A DNA stretch of 39,957 bases from CAZEAN01 sp964510225. Lineage in GTDB: Bacteria > Planctomycetota > Planctomycetia > Isosphaerales > Isosphaeraceae. The notes below the pieces were generated by a model that saw only the letters and a program-made list of their open reading frames with translations, was not told the origin of the DNA and ran no database searches. The DNA lies in assembly GCA_964510225.1 (NCBI GenBank), contig CAZEAN010000055.1, forward strand, positions 1 through 39,957, written 5' to 3'. The position numbers and the translations under genes are program-made. Shown here in pieces: positions 8,349-16,158 of the stretch. The first letter of the stretch is position 1. The number at the start of each line of letters is the position of its first letter.

Positions 8349-9461
8349 ATGACGACTGACCAACCGATTACCCAACTTGATCATTACCGACTCCTGGGTC
8401 GTTCTGGCCTCCGGATTTCGCCACTTTGCCTCGGGACGATGACGTTCGGTACAGAATGGGGTTGGGGTTCCGATAAAGCGACGTCGCGACAGATCTTCGA
8501 CCGGTTCGTCGAGCGTGGCGGCAACTTCTTTGATACCGCCGACTTCTATACCTACGGTACTAGTGAAGAGTATCTGGGTGAGTTCATCGCGGCAGATCGT
8601 GACCGCCACATCGTCGCGACCAAGTACACGAACAACATCACTACAGGTGCGGGAAAGCAGGGGACCCCAGACCCCAACGCCGGGGGAAACCACCGCAAAC
8701 GGATGGTCCGTGGTGTTGAGGCTAGCTTAGAGCGACTCAAGACAGACTACATCGACCTCTTCTGGCTGCACATATGGGACTGGACAACACCCGTCGACGA
8801 ACTCATGCGTGGCCTCGATGACCTGGTCCGTGCCGGTAAAGTGCTCTACTTAGCGATCAGTGATACGCCAGCCTGGAAAATCGCACAGTGCAACACTTAC
8901 GCTGAATGCCATGCCCTCACTCGATTCGTCGCCACACAAGTCAATTACTCACTGGTTCTTCGTGACGTTGAACGTGACATTATGCCGATGTGCCGCGAAC
9001 TTGGTGTCGCTCTCTTGCCTTGGTCACCGCTGGGAGGTGGAGTTCTCTCTGGAAAATACACCCGCCAAGACCTAGAAGCACAAGAGAGAGCAGGGGCCTT
9101 GCCCCCAGTTTTTGGTGGAGAGAATCGGAGCATTGCGCTGAATGAGCGGAAACTCACCATCGCGGAAGAGGTCATCGCGGTTGCGCGCGAGCTAGGTCGG
9201 ACTCCTGCTCAAGTTTCCTTGAATTGGCTTCTCAGTCGCCCTGGTGTAACTAGTTTAATCATCGGTGCCCGGACCTTAGCCCAGCTCGATGACAACCTAA
9301 GCTCCCTCGACTTCACCATCCCTGAAGCATTACGGGAGCGCTTGGAGACCGTCTCAGCGATTGTTCGGGGCTTTCCTCACGACTTTATTAACTCTGTCCT
9401 CGCACGCGATATTATTTCGGGAGGTACGTCAATTCAATTTCCGAGGCCAGACTTACCCTAA
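8349..9461 (+). CDS. Aldo/keto reductase
   Basis: A 370-residue NAD(P)H-dependent oxidoreductase of the aldo/keto reductase superfamily (TIM barrel, cytoplasmic). The catalytic tetrad is visible: Asp62 and Tyr67 in 'FFDTADFYTYGTSEEYLG', Lys92 in 'IVATKYTNN' and His141 in 'IDLFWLHIWD'. The cofactor region near the C-terminus ('GVTSLIIGARTLAQLDDNL') and the 'LPWSPLGGGVLSGKY' segment place it with the YghZ/AKR-subfamily proteins that act on small carbonyls; the natural substrate is unknown. The gene starts 39 bases after the cytochrome stop. It is convergent with the acetyltransferase gene and separated from it by a terminator hairpin. Confidence 0.92.
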   Translation: MTTDQPITQLDHYRLLGRSGLRISPLCLGTMTFGTEWGWGSDKATSRQIFDRFVERGGNFFDTADFYTYGTSEEYLGEFIAADRDRHIVATKYTNNITTGAGKQGTPDPNAGGNHRKRMVRGVEASLERLKTDYIDLFWLHIWDWTTPVDELMRGLDDLVRAGKVLYLAISDTPAWKIAQCNTYAECHALTRFVATQVNYSLVLRDVERDIMPMCRELGVALLPWSPLGGGVLSGKYTRQDLEAQERAGALPPVFGGENRSIALNERKLTIAEEVIAVARELGRTPAQVSLNWLLSRPGVTSLIIGARTLAQLDDNLSSLDFTIPEALRERLETVSAIVRGFPHDFINSVLARDIISGGTSIQFPRPDLP

Positions 9462-9497
9462 AAAAGGAGAACCGGCGACCTCGTCGTCACCGGTTCA
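9462..9497. terminator. Rho-independent terminator between convergent genes
   Basis: An 11-bp stem (9469-9479 GAACCGGCGAC with 9486-9496 GTCACCGGTTC, one mismatch) closes a 6-base loop. Read on the minus strand it is followed by TCCTTTTT, a good U-tract, so it ends the RimI-like gene. On the plus strand it directly follows the aldo/keto reductase stop but lacks a T-tract there. Confidence 0.75.
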
Positions 9498-9530
9498 ATT
9501 CCATCGAAGCCGACTCTTGGTACGCTTAGC

Positions 9531-10070
9531 TTAACCCTCGAGCTGCCGGGCAATTCGGTTTTTCGGGAGGCTCGTAGATTCGTTTGTACTTGAAGAACAG
9601 TCGAGCAAATATTGAAGGACGAATGCGTCCTCGTCTGTATCGTCGTAGTACGACCTGACCACATCTGAGGCCCGAAAACCTAGGGTCCGGTAGAAAAGCT
9701 GGGCAGGGAGGTTTGTTTCCCTGACTTGCAGGACGATTCGGGTCCGGCGATGGTTTGAGAGTTTCCCGACAAGTTTGGCGACCATTTGTCGCCCAATTCC
9801 CGAACGTCGGTGCTCGGGTGAAACTGCCAGGTTCAAGACCTGCAGCTTAGATTTGTGAAGTTCATAGATCATAAATCCGAGCACATTTTCACCGTGCTCG
9901 GCGACCATGCCGATACAATTGCGTTGGCGGAGGACTCTGAGGAATTCCTCTTCGCACCACGGAAAATCGTAGCTGGCATGCTCGATGGCCAGAACCTCAG
10001 GCATATCACGACGAATCATCCAACGGATATGAACGCGGATCTGGTCCATGGCGGTCGGGACCGTGCTCAT
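9531..10070 (-). CDS. rimI: GNAT acetyltransferase, RimI-like (ribosomal protein S18 alanine N-acetyltransferase family)
   Basis: A 179-residue GNAT-fold acetyltransferase. ATG 10070 is chosen because GGGAGG lies six bases upstream. The open frame continues to 10493 but the extra residues look like non-coding translation. The acetyl-CoA-binding motif A is clear: 'VLNLAVSPEHRRSGIGRQMV' with the R-x-x-G-I-G loop. The RimI-type C-terminal element 'ETNLPAQLFYRTLGF' follows. RimI acetylates the N-terminal alanine of ribosomal protein S18. Related GNAT enzymes with other targets cannot be excluded, so the symbol is a best guess. About 20 extra residues at each end go beyond the usual 150. A terminator lies just downstream. 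Confidence 0.8.
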   Translation of the reverse strand: MSTVPTAMDQIRVHIRWMIRRDMPEVLAIEHASYDFPWCEEEFLRVLRQRNCIGMVAEHGENVLGFMIYELHKSKLQVLNLAVSPEHRRSGIGRQMVAKLVGKLSNHRRTRIVLQVRETNLPAQLFYRTLGFRASDVVRSYYDDTDEDAFVLQYLLDCSSSTNESTSLPKNRIARQLEG

Positions 10071-10604
10071 CGAGCCTCCCTCCTGGACAACGATCGGGAA
10101 GGCGGCACCCCATGTCCTTCGGGGTCCGGCAATTGCATCACGATTCGAGACGGCCACGCGGAATGCTGATGAGGGAGTTGAACAAGGTATCGCGAACGCC
10201 GGAGATCCCGGATCCCTCGCATCCCTTGATCGGTTTCTTTCCCAAGAGATCTCGGTTAAGAGATCTTCATCATCCGAACGCCGAAGCGACCAGATTCTAC
10301 TCGGAGTTTCAATTTGCTGCCAAGGCTGTCTGAAACCCCCGGGAGGTTGATCTGAAGGGGATCGAACCTCACGCGTTTCCGTCTCGCTACGGACCTTTCT
10401 ATCGGCCAGCGCCCACGCGATCGTGAGGGCTCTGAGAGTTGAAAGTGATCTCCTCCGAAACCCTGGATTTCTTCTCAAAAGGATCAACCTCACTCCACTC
10501 TGAGCCGAGAGCCTCGGAGCGACTCGGCATGATCCTGATCATCAGCGTGACCGATAAACTCGGGGCCCCAATGGAGGTCTTAATAGGTCTCCGCAGAGGG
10601 CAAT
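10071..10604. other. 534-base intergenic region, no gene seen
   Basis: It lies between the methyltransferase stop and the RimI-like start, both minus strand. It stays open in one minus frame, but that translation is Arg/Ser/Pro rich without a recognisable domain. A short direct repeat AAGAGATCT occurs at about 10244-10252 and 10258-10266. An imperfect inverted repeat near 10345-10370 (GGTTGATC ... GATCGAACC) resembles a tRNA T-arm at first glance but cannot be folded into a cloverleaf. The composition is GC-rich and not promoter-like throughout, so an uncharacterised structured RNA is possible but unproven. Confidence 0.4.
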
Positions 10605-11384
10605 TCAGCCTGCCTTCCGACGCGCGACGATTGTATTTCGCTTCGTGTCACAATCCCATGCACATCGATACTCTGCCTCGGTGAAGGAAGTGACCTCGAA
10701 TCCAAGGATTGCGAAGATCGATCGGTAGGTCCCCAGCGAGAGAGTCCACCAATTATAGGAATGCTCGGGGTGGTTGGGATCACAGAGAAAGCGCGCGATG
10801 TTGTCCTCCGTTTCGAGGACATCACTGACGACAATGATCGTCGAGGTCGTGATCTTTGCAACCGACGAAAGAGCCAGGACTGGATTGCTCAGGTGCTCCA
10901 GGATCGACCCTAGGATCGCCACATCGAAAGCACCAGCTTCAAGAGGGAGTTCATAAACATTTCCATAGAACGCTTTCGCACGGGACTGATTCAAGCGATG
11001 GGCGAGCCAATAGCCGTTCTTCCATCGCTCGTAATAGGACGTGACGCCAGTTCGCCAGGTTTCATGGTCCTCAACATACGGTGAATCCTTGAACGGAAGA
11101 AGATGCTGGTATTTAGCGTCACTAATGTCGAACGAGACAACTTCACGTGCGCCTCGACGTTCTGCTTCGAAGGTCAAGAAGCCACTGGCCGTGCCCACAT
11201 CAAGGACTCGTTGTCCTCGGAGATCCGTTCCGGCGATATATTCATCGAACCGGCCCCGGAGGTCCCACTCTCCTCGGACGAGACCAACTTCGGGGAGGTC
11301 GAGAGTGTGGTAAAAGTAACATTCCTCCAGGGACGAGATTTCCCTCGGAGGCGCGTACGAAAAGATCTCGGTTCCCTTGAACAT
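10605..11384 (-). CDS. Class I SAM-dependent methyltransferase
   Basis: A 259-residue Rossmann-fold methyltransferase. Motif I is 'VLDVGTASGFLTFEAERRGA' (about residues 60-79), followed by the acidic ribose contact in 'EVVSFDIS' and a motif-IV-like 'FDVAILGSILEHLSNPVLAL'. The start ATG 11384 has GAGG at proper spacing. The N-terminal 'LRGRFDEYIAG' preceding motif I recalls CmoB-like and lipid or glycan methyltransferases. The acceptor cannot be told from sequence. It has no close operon partner: 138 bases separate it from the DUF1570 gene upstream and 534 from RimI downstream. Confidence 0.85.
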   Translation of the reverse strand: MFKGTEIFSYAPPREISSLEECYFYHTLDLPEVGLVRGEWDLRGRFDEYIAGTDLRGQRVLDVGTASGFLTFEAERRGAREVVSFDISDAKYQHLLPFKDSPYVEDHETWRTGVTSYYERWKNGYWLAHRLNQSRAKAFYGNVYELPLEAGAFDVAILGSILEHLSNPVLALSSVAKITTSTIIVVSDVLETEDNIARFLCDPNHPEHSYNWWTLSLGTYRSIFAILGFEVTSFTEAEYRCAWDCDTKRNTIVARRKAG

Positions 11385-11522
11385 CAGTCACCTCGCTCGG
11401 CACTTGAAGATCGAGGCGTGGATCATAGTCGTGGCTTTGAACCTTGAAAAGTCAAATCGCAACCAAACAATCCGCATATCTTAGGTCTAGTAGGTCTTGA
11501 GCAAACGCTCGGAGACCTCAAA

Positions 11523-13646
11523 CTAAGGGAGAAACCGACGAATCCAACGCTCGGAAGCGAAACGTGCCTGGTTTCGGGAATGATACGGCTCTGCCCACCA
11601 GGTAAGTTGCACTACATCATTAAGGGACAAGGTCTGAAGCCACTGGTCGATCATCGCCGGAGAACGAGTCACTAAGGTTCCTCGACGAACGAACCCGGCG
11701 CTGGTTAGCTGCTCAAACCGAACAGCATAGTAAGGAACAGCCTGGTGGTTTTGATCGAGAAGAGCAAGATGTTGGTTAATTCGGACTGAGATTCGCTCGA
11801 AGTTACCGCCGAAAGCCTGCCGGAATTCGTGGAGATGCTGGCGCGGAGTGATCCGATGTTCCAGACGTTCCCGCTGGCTGATCAGTGCGATATAGCGACG
11901 AAACGCGTCAGGTTCATGGTGAGCGAGAAAGTGCGTCAAAGCCCAGCAGAGCGCATAATCAGTCGGGTCCAGTTCAGTTCTGGTTACGAGTCGCGCGATC
12001 CAATCGATCCGGAGATCCTGACCATTCCATCGGGGTGCTTTCAGATCGGATCCCGGTGTTTGGAAATGTGCCAGGAGAGTCATGGGATCCTGGAGGTCGA
12101 TCAGGGTCGCCATATGAAAGGGGTTGATGGCTCCGAAGTTTTGGCGACCGAAATCACCCGATACAACACGAACTCTTCCGGATGAATCCTCATCGAACTC
12201 GACCACGACCGAGGCGGGAGCGAAGTACTCGGCGAGTCCTTCTACTAACCAGGGGGGCCATGCTGCGAAACGAGGCTGCACTCCGATGTTTTGGAGAATC
12301 TGGTGAACACCCTCGTGGACAATTGCTTGAGGACGACGGATCGAAGCGATATCCGGAGTTCGTGCATCCTGTGCCGACGATTCAAAGAGAATGATCCGGT
12401 TTGATGCGACCTCATAGTATGCTCGGACGTCCGAATCAACAGCTCGATAGAGTCGAAATTCCGATTCGTTCCTAAAAATAACTACGATTAGTGGAAATCG
12501 TGGTTGATAGATCTCAAAGCCGACATCAGAGAGGAAATCCGTGAGGTCTTCGTAGAACTGGCTCAAGAGGGATGCTGCTACACGCGCAAACTCAGAACTC
12601 CCATTGGATAAGACCACAAAGGGAACGTCTCGGATGGCTTCAAAGTCGCTGAGTTCAGCCTCGGCACGGATAGCGTTGATCATTTGATCTACCGACCATG
12701 GGCGGAATGGTTCGTCCGTTGGAACGAGCTCCTCGGGCCACCCCATGGTGCCATCGGGCAGGAGAACTAATGGCCCTTGCGGTCCTCGTGACACGACTTG
12801 GCTGACTACCGCACGGCCTCGCTGATCTCGGACCAAAAAACGCTCAGGCTCAACGCGGCTTGCCATGTCTGGCACTGCTTCCGCGGCTTCGATCGGTGGT
12901 AGTTGCTCAGCCTTCTTCCTTACCAAGTTTGGAGCTAGGACTGGCAGGTCCTCCGAGCGATCTGACTCGGTATCGTCGAATTCTCCCAACAACTCGAATG
13001 CTTCGGAGAGAACTTCTTCCTCCGCCCCAGGATCCTCCACCCGGATCGAGAATCTTGAAGAAGTTGTGGGAGCACTCATCTCCGAAGCTGGAGCTATTGC
13101 GTCGCTTGGGGACTCTGGTGGGCTGACGCTATCTAGTGATGCATTCGACGTTGCTAATGGGATTCTATTTTGTTTAACCTCCGAGAACTGAGTCGTGCCC
13201 TCTGAAACTCTGGGCAATCGTGACTCAATGGAACCCTTCGATAGATTTGACTCTCCAAAAGCAGAATACTGCGTGGCCAACCAAGGATTGGATCGTTCCT
13301 CAGCGTAGGATGCCCAATCGATCTGGATCATCCCACCCCAACCCACTACCGCTGTCGCAGCAAGCAGAGTTAAGACAAGGCTAATTGCGATCCGTTCACG
13401 AGTCCGACGTCGGGCCTGTGATTGCAGAAAATCAGCAACGTCGACCCATTCTGGGTCGATCCCTGAGCGTTGGTGAGAGTCTTGAGAATTTGATTCGGCG
13501 TTCATGCTTTGCGCCGATGGAATATTAGGTTCTGACAGTGATCGAAGGGAAAACTCGTGATGGTCCCGATCGATCGTTGTTGTCGGACTCGATTGAGACT
13601 GAGGAGCATTATGAGCACCTTGGGAGAGAACCACCGGGTTGCTCAT
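11523..13646 (-). CDS. Membrane-anchored DUF1570-type protein with HExxH motif (putative metallopeptidase)
   Basis: About 707 residues. The N-terminus is Ser/Gln rich and cytoplasmic, followed by one membrane segment near residues 80-104 (ISLVLTLLAATAVVGWGG), a long low-complexity acidic linker, then a folded C-terminal half. The latter holds 'AIVHEGVHQILQNIG', an HExxH zinc motif at about residue 444. It is followed by 'PPWLVEGLAEYFAP', whose Glu is in the position of the third ligand in gluzincin-type peptidases. This arrangement is that of DUF1570, common in Planctomycetes. Proteolysis is plausible but not shown for the family. ATG 13646 is used; a TTG directly before it (13649) is better placed relative to GGAGG and cannot be excluded. 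Confidence 0.82.
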   Translation of the reverse strand: MSNPVVLSQGAHNAPQSQSSPTTTIDRDHHEFSLRSLSEPNIPSAQSMNAESNSQDSHQRSGIDPEWVDVADFLQSQARRRTRERIAISLVLTLLAATAVVGWGGMIQIDWASYAEERSNPWLATQYSAFGESNLSKGSIESRLPRVSEGTTQFSEVKQNRIPLATSNASLDSVSPPESPSDAIAPASEMSAPTTSSRFSIRVEDPGAEEEVLSEAFELLGEFDDTESDRSEDLPVLAPNLVRKKAEQLPPIEAAEAVPDMASRVEPERFLVRDQRGRAVVSQVVSRGPQGPLVLLPDGTMGWPEELVPTDEPFRPWSVDQMINAIRAEAELSDFEAIRDVPFVVLSNGSSEFARVAASLLSQFYEDLTDFLSDVGFEIYQPRFPLIVVIFRNESEFRLYRAVDSDVRAYYEVASNRIILFESSAQDARTPDIASIRRPQAIVHEGVHQILQNIGVQPRFAAWPPWLVEGLAEYFAPASVVVEFDEDSSGRVRVVSGDFGRQNFGAINPFHMATLIDLQDPMTLLAHFQTPGSDLKAPRWNGQDLRIDWIARLVTRTELDPTDYALCWALTHFLAHHEPDAFRRYIALISQRERLEHRITPRQHLHEFRQAFGGNFERISVRINQHLALLDQNHQAVPYYAVRFEQLTSAGFVRRGTLVTRSPAMIDQWLQTLSLNDVVQLTWWAEPYHSRNQARFASERWIRRFLP

Positions 13647-14007
13647 CAACGACGGACCCTCCGGATGGCCCGATGAGTTGATTCATATCAGAAATCGTAC
13701 GACGTGTCTCTAAAGATTAACTTCCCACACGCGTCGAGAAAAGTCCTCAACAACTGTGTTTCGCAAAATCAACATCGGCTCATGAAGCGGAATGCGTGCA
13801 GGGACGCCCACCGTCGGGATGGCCCGAGAGCTAGGGTACGATCGCAAGGACATGTGTACAAGAGAGTGGACCATTCGGGACCCAAGTGGACGTGGGCCCG
13901 CCATCTTCGTCTGGATTCACAACATCAAGACGATCACCAATGAGTTTCTACGCGTCCTCGTGGGAATTCCTCCCAACAATGCAATCGCCCCATGAGCCGA
14001 GAGTTGA
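13647..14007. other. 361-base intergenic region, no gene seen
   Basis: It separates the SufU stop (14008) from the DUF1570 start, both on the minus strand, and probably contains the DUF1570 promoter. The frames present on either strand have no recognisable content and no ribosome-binding site. No T-tract terminator is apparent after sufU. Confidence 0.45.
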
Positions 14008-14406
14008 CTATGTGGCTGAAGGTGAGGCTGAGTGAAATACGGCAAGCGCTCTGTGGAGGGTCCGAAGCGCGAGAAGGCCACATTTGCGGCGGGCGGGGGT
14101 GAGGGAGATGCCGAGCCAGTCGATCATCTGGTCGGCAGTGAGGGAGGAGGCATCGGCGAGGGAGAGGCGTTCGACGTTCTCGGCAAGGATCGAGGCAGCA
14201 GCCTGGCTGATCACACACCCTTTGCCGTCGAAGCGGATTTGGTTGATCCGAGAGGTCTCGTGGTCGATAGCGACTTCAATTGACACACAGTCGCCGCAGA
14301 TTGGGTTTTCGAGCGAGGCAGCACAATCGGGAGCTTCGAGGGGGCCCCGGTAGGGGGAACTGTCGTAATGATCGAGGATCTCGTCTCGATAGAAATCGTC
14401 CATCAT
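14008..14406 (-). CDS. sufU: SufU, Zn-dependent sulfurtransferase / Fe-S assembly scaffold
   Basis: A 132-residue IscU-fold protein. It accepts persulfide sulfur from SufS during cytoplasmic iron-sulfur cluster assembly. The three conserved cysteines and the aspartate are all present: 'PICGDC' (Cys37, Asp39), 'DGKGCVISQAAAS' (Cys64) and 'ARRKCGLLAL' (Cys109). The N-terminal 'YRDEILDHYDSSPYRGPLE' is the classical opening of the family. The Cys64-to-Cys109 interval includes the SufU-type insertion and the domain is followed by a short tail. The start is either of two consecutive ATGs (14406 or 14403). The longer open frame upstream overlaps sufS and is not used. It lies 61 bases downstream of sufS on the same strand, as in Firmicutes-type sufSU pairs. 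Confidence 0.93.
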   Translation of the reverse strand: MMDDFYRDEILDHYDSSPYRGPLEAPDCAASLENPICGDCVSIEVAIDHETSRINQIRFDGKGCVISQAAASILAENVERLSLADASSLTADQMIDWLGISLTPARRKCGLLALRTLHRALAVFHSASPSAT

Positions 14407-14467
14407 CAATTCTGGTTCCTTGAGGTTGATGGTCGGTAGCGAGCATTCAGAATCAGACCGAAGTACA

Positions 14468-15736
14468 TCAAGCCCTTGCTCGATTCCTGCGACCCAGGAT
14501 TTGGCGAGCCCCTTCGATCGCCTCGGCGAGGCGATCAATGTCTTCGGTGGTGTTGTACACGTAAACGCTGGCTCTGACTGAAGCAACGAGCCCGAGTCGG
14601 TCGTGCAAGGGCTTCGCACAGTGTTGGCCCGCACGAATCGCAACACCCGCACGATCGACGAGATGTGACAAGTCGTGGGGGTGGACACCGTCAACATTGA
14701 AGCTGACGATACCTCCCTTGTGGACTGGTTCGGGCCCAAGCAACTGGACTCCCTTGACGTCGATGAGCCTGGAGTGAGCGTACTTCATCAACTGACGTTC
14801 ATGAGCGGCGATCAGCGAACTGTCAAACGTGGCGAGGTAGTCGATCGCCGCACCAAGACCGATCGCCTGGGCAATCGCTGGTGTCCCGGCTTCGAACCGA
14901 GCCGGTGGGGCGTCCCACTCGAAGCCGTCGCGAGTTACTCGAGTGATCATTCCACCACCGCCGAGCATCGGCGGCATCGACTCCAGGAGTTCGCGCCGTC
15001 CGAAGAGAACACCAATGCCGGTTGGTCCACAGACCTTATGCCCCGAGAAGGCGAGGAAGTCAATTTGGAGACGGTCGACGTCGATCGACCCATGTGGGAC
15101 CCCTTGTGCGGCATCGACGACGATCTTCGCGCCATGGTCGTGGGCGAGGCCGACAATCTCTGCGAGCGGGGGAATTGTCCCGAGTACGTTCGACATCGCG
15201 GTCACAGACACAATCTTGGTCTTCGGCGTCATCAGTCGAGCAACAGCGTCAAGCTCAAGTCGACCATCCTCAGTGATTTCGGCAAACTTCAGGACCAGGC
15301 CACGCTCTCGTGCAATTATTTGCCAAGGAACGATGTTTGCGTGGTGTTCGAGGTCGTTCAGGACAATTTCGTCCCCTGCGGTGAGATGGGCTCGGCTCCA
15401 CGATTGGGCGACGAGATTGATCGCGTCGGTCGTGCCGCGCGTCCAGACGATCTCTTCGACAGATCTCGCGCCGACAAAACCCGCAACCTTCTCTCGAGCT
15501 GTCTCGAATGCCCCGGTTGCTTGTTCGCTGAGCGTGTGGATACCTCGATGGACGTTCGCAGGATACTCTGCGTCATACTCCTGAACTGCCCGGATCACTG
15601 GCCAGGGCTTAAGGGTTGTTGCTGCGTTATCGAGATACGTAAGTCGAATCCCCGGATGCACTTCGCGTTCAAGTGCCGGAAAATCGGCTCGTAAATCTGG
15701 GAGCGGGATCTCTGGAACGGCGGTGGTCGTCATCAT
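14468..15736 (-). CDS. sufS: SufS cysteine desulfurase
   Basis: A 422-residue pyridoxal-phosphate enzyme of class-V aminotransferase fold that converts cysteine to alanine and passes persulfide sulfur to SufU. Features: 'YLDNAATTLKPWPVI' near the N-terminus, 'NDLEHHANIVPWQ' with the cofactor-stacking His, 'DAAQGVPHGSIDVD' with the pyridine-nitrogen Asp, the Schiff-base lysine in 'FSGHKVCGPTGIG' (about Lys234), and the persulfide cysteine in 'RAGQHCAKPL' (about Cys373). The group II (SufS-type) pattern R-x-G-x-H-C-A fits. Start codons GTG 15739, ATG 15736 and ATG 15733 are all possible and no strong Shine-Dalgarno decides. No sufBCD genes are in the window. Confidence 0.95.
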   Translation of the reverse strand: MMTTTAVPEIPLPDLRADFPALEREVHPGIRLTYLDNAATTLKPWPVIRAVQEYDAEYPANVHRGIHTLSEQATGAFETAREKVAGFVGARSVEEIVWTRGTTDAINLVAQSWSRAHLTAGDEIVLNDLEHHANIVPWQIIARERGLVLKFAEITEDGRLELDAVARLMTPKTKIVSVTAMSNVLGTIPPLAEIVGLAHDHGAKIVVDAAQGVPHGSIDVDRLQIDFLAFSGHKVCGPTGIGVLFGRRELLESMPPMLGGGGMITRVTRDGFEWDAPPARFEAGTPAIAQAIGLGAAIDYLATFDSSLIAAHERQLMKYAHSRLIDVKGVQLLGPEPVHKGGIVSFNVDGVHPHDLSHLVDRAGVAIRAGQHCAKPLHDRLGLVASVRASVYVYNTTEDIDRLAEAIEGARQILGRRNRARA

Positions 15737-16158
15737 CACTTGGTTTTCGGAGCCGTGCGATCCGCTCGAGTGTTCACAAAGAAAGAATCGAGTCGACCAC
15801 AGTGCCTGTTATCCTATCAGAAACCGATCGAGTCGGCAGTGCCCAACTTCCTTCCGAAAGACCTGAAGACGAGGCAAGGCGCTCGGAACGATTCGGACTA
15901 GTTCATCAGTACGAGTAAAAATCTACATCACTTCGACTGACCACATAAACGATCGAACATCATTCGTTAATCGACTTGGCAGTATTGCGTAACATAACGT
16001 TGATTATCAGACAATATGTCGTTCTATCTTTCATGCAATCACGTGATCAGTGCGAGGAGTCGCTCGGCTGAACCAGGTTCAAGGGATGAGTTGGGCTATA
16101 GCGCGGGCGGGATTGTTGGCGACCATCCCGCCAAGTCTTTACTTGGTTTCTGAGGAAA
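15737..16158. other. 422-base intergenic region with one strong hairpin
   Basis: It lies upstream of sufS and downstream of the PEP-CTERM gene (both minus strand). The part from about 15920 to 16050 is A/T rich and is the likely sufS promoter region. The 16106-16132 hairpin is listed separately. No coding frame is supported. Confidence 0.5.
16106..16132 (-). terminator. Stem-loop downstream of the PEP-CTERM gene, possible terminator
   Basis: A perfect 8-bp GC-rich stem (16106-16113 GGCGGGAT with 16125-16132 ATCCCGCC) has an 11-base loop. It starts 26 bases past the stop of the minus-strand gene ending at 16159. No T-tract follows on either strand, so it may protect the mRNA end or act with Rho. 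Confidence 0.5.

Noticed and set aside
10344..10420. Possible tRNA (GGTTCGATCCC-like T-loop on the minus strand)
   Set aside because: The T-stem and acceptor stem do not pair and no anticodon arm can be drawn.
10071..10493. Upstream extension of the RimI-like gene to 10493
   Set aside because: The extra residues are Arg/Ser/Pro rich with no domain; a strong GGGAGG sits before ATG 10070.
13704..13943. 79-residue plus-strand frame upstream of the DUF1570 gene
   Set aside because: Basic, His/Arg-rich translation without domain or ribosome-binding site; probably chance.
14407..14739. Upstream extension of SufU
   Set aside because: It overlaps sufS in another frame. The SufU family begins at MMDDFYRDEIL (14406).
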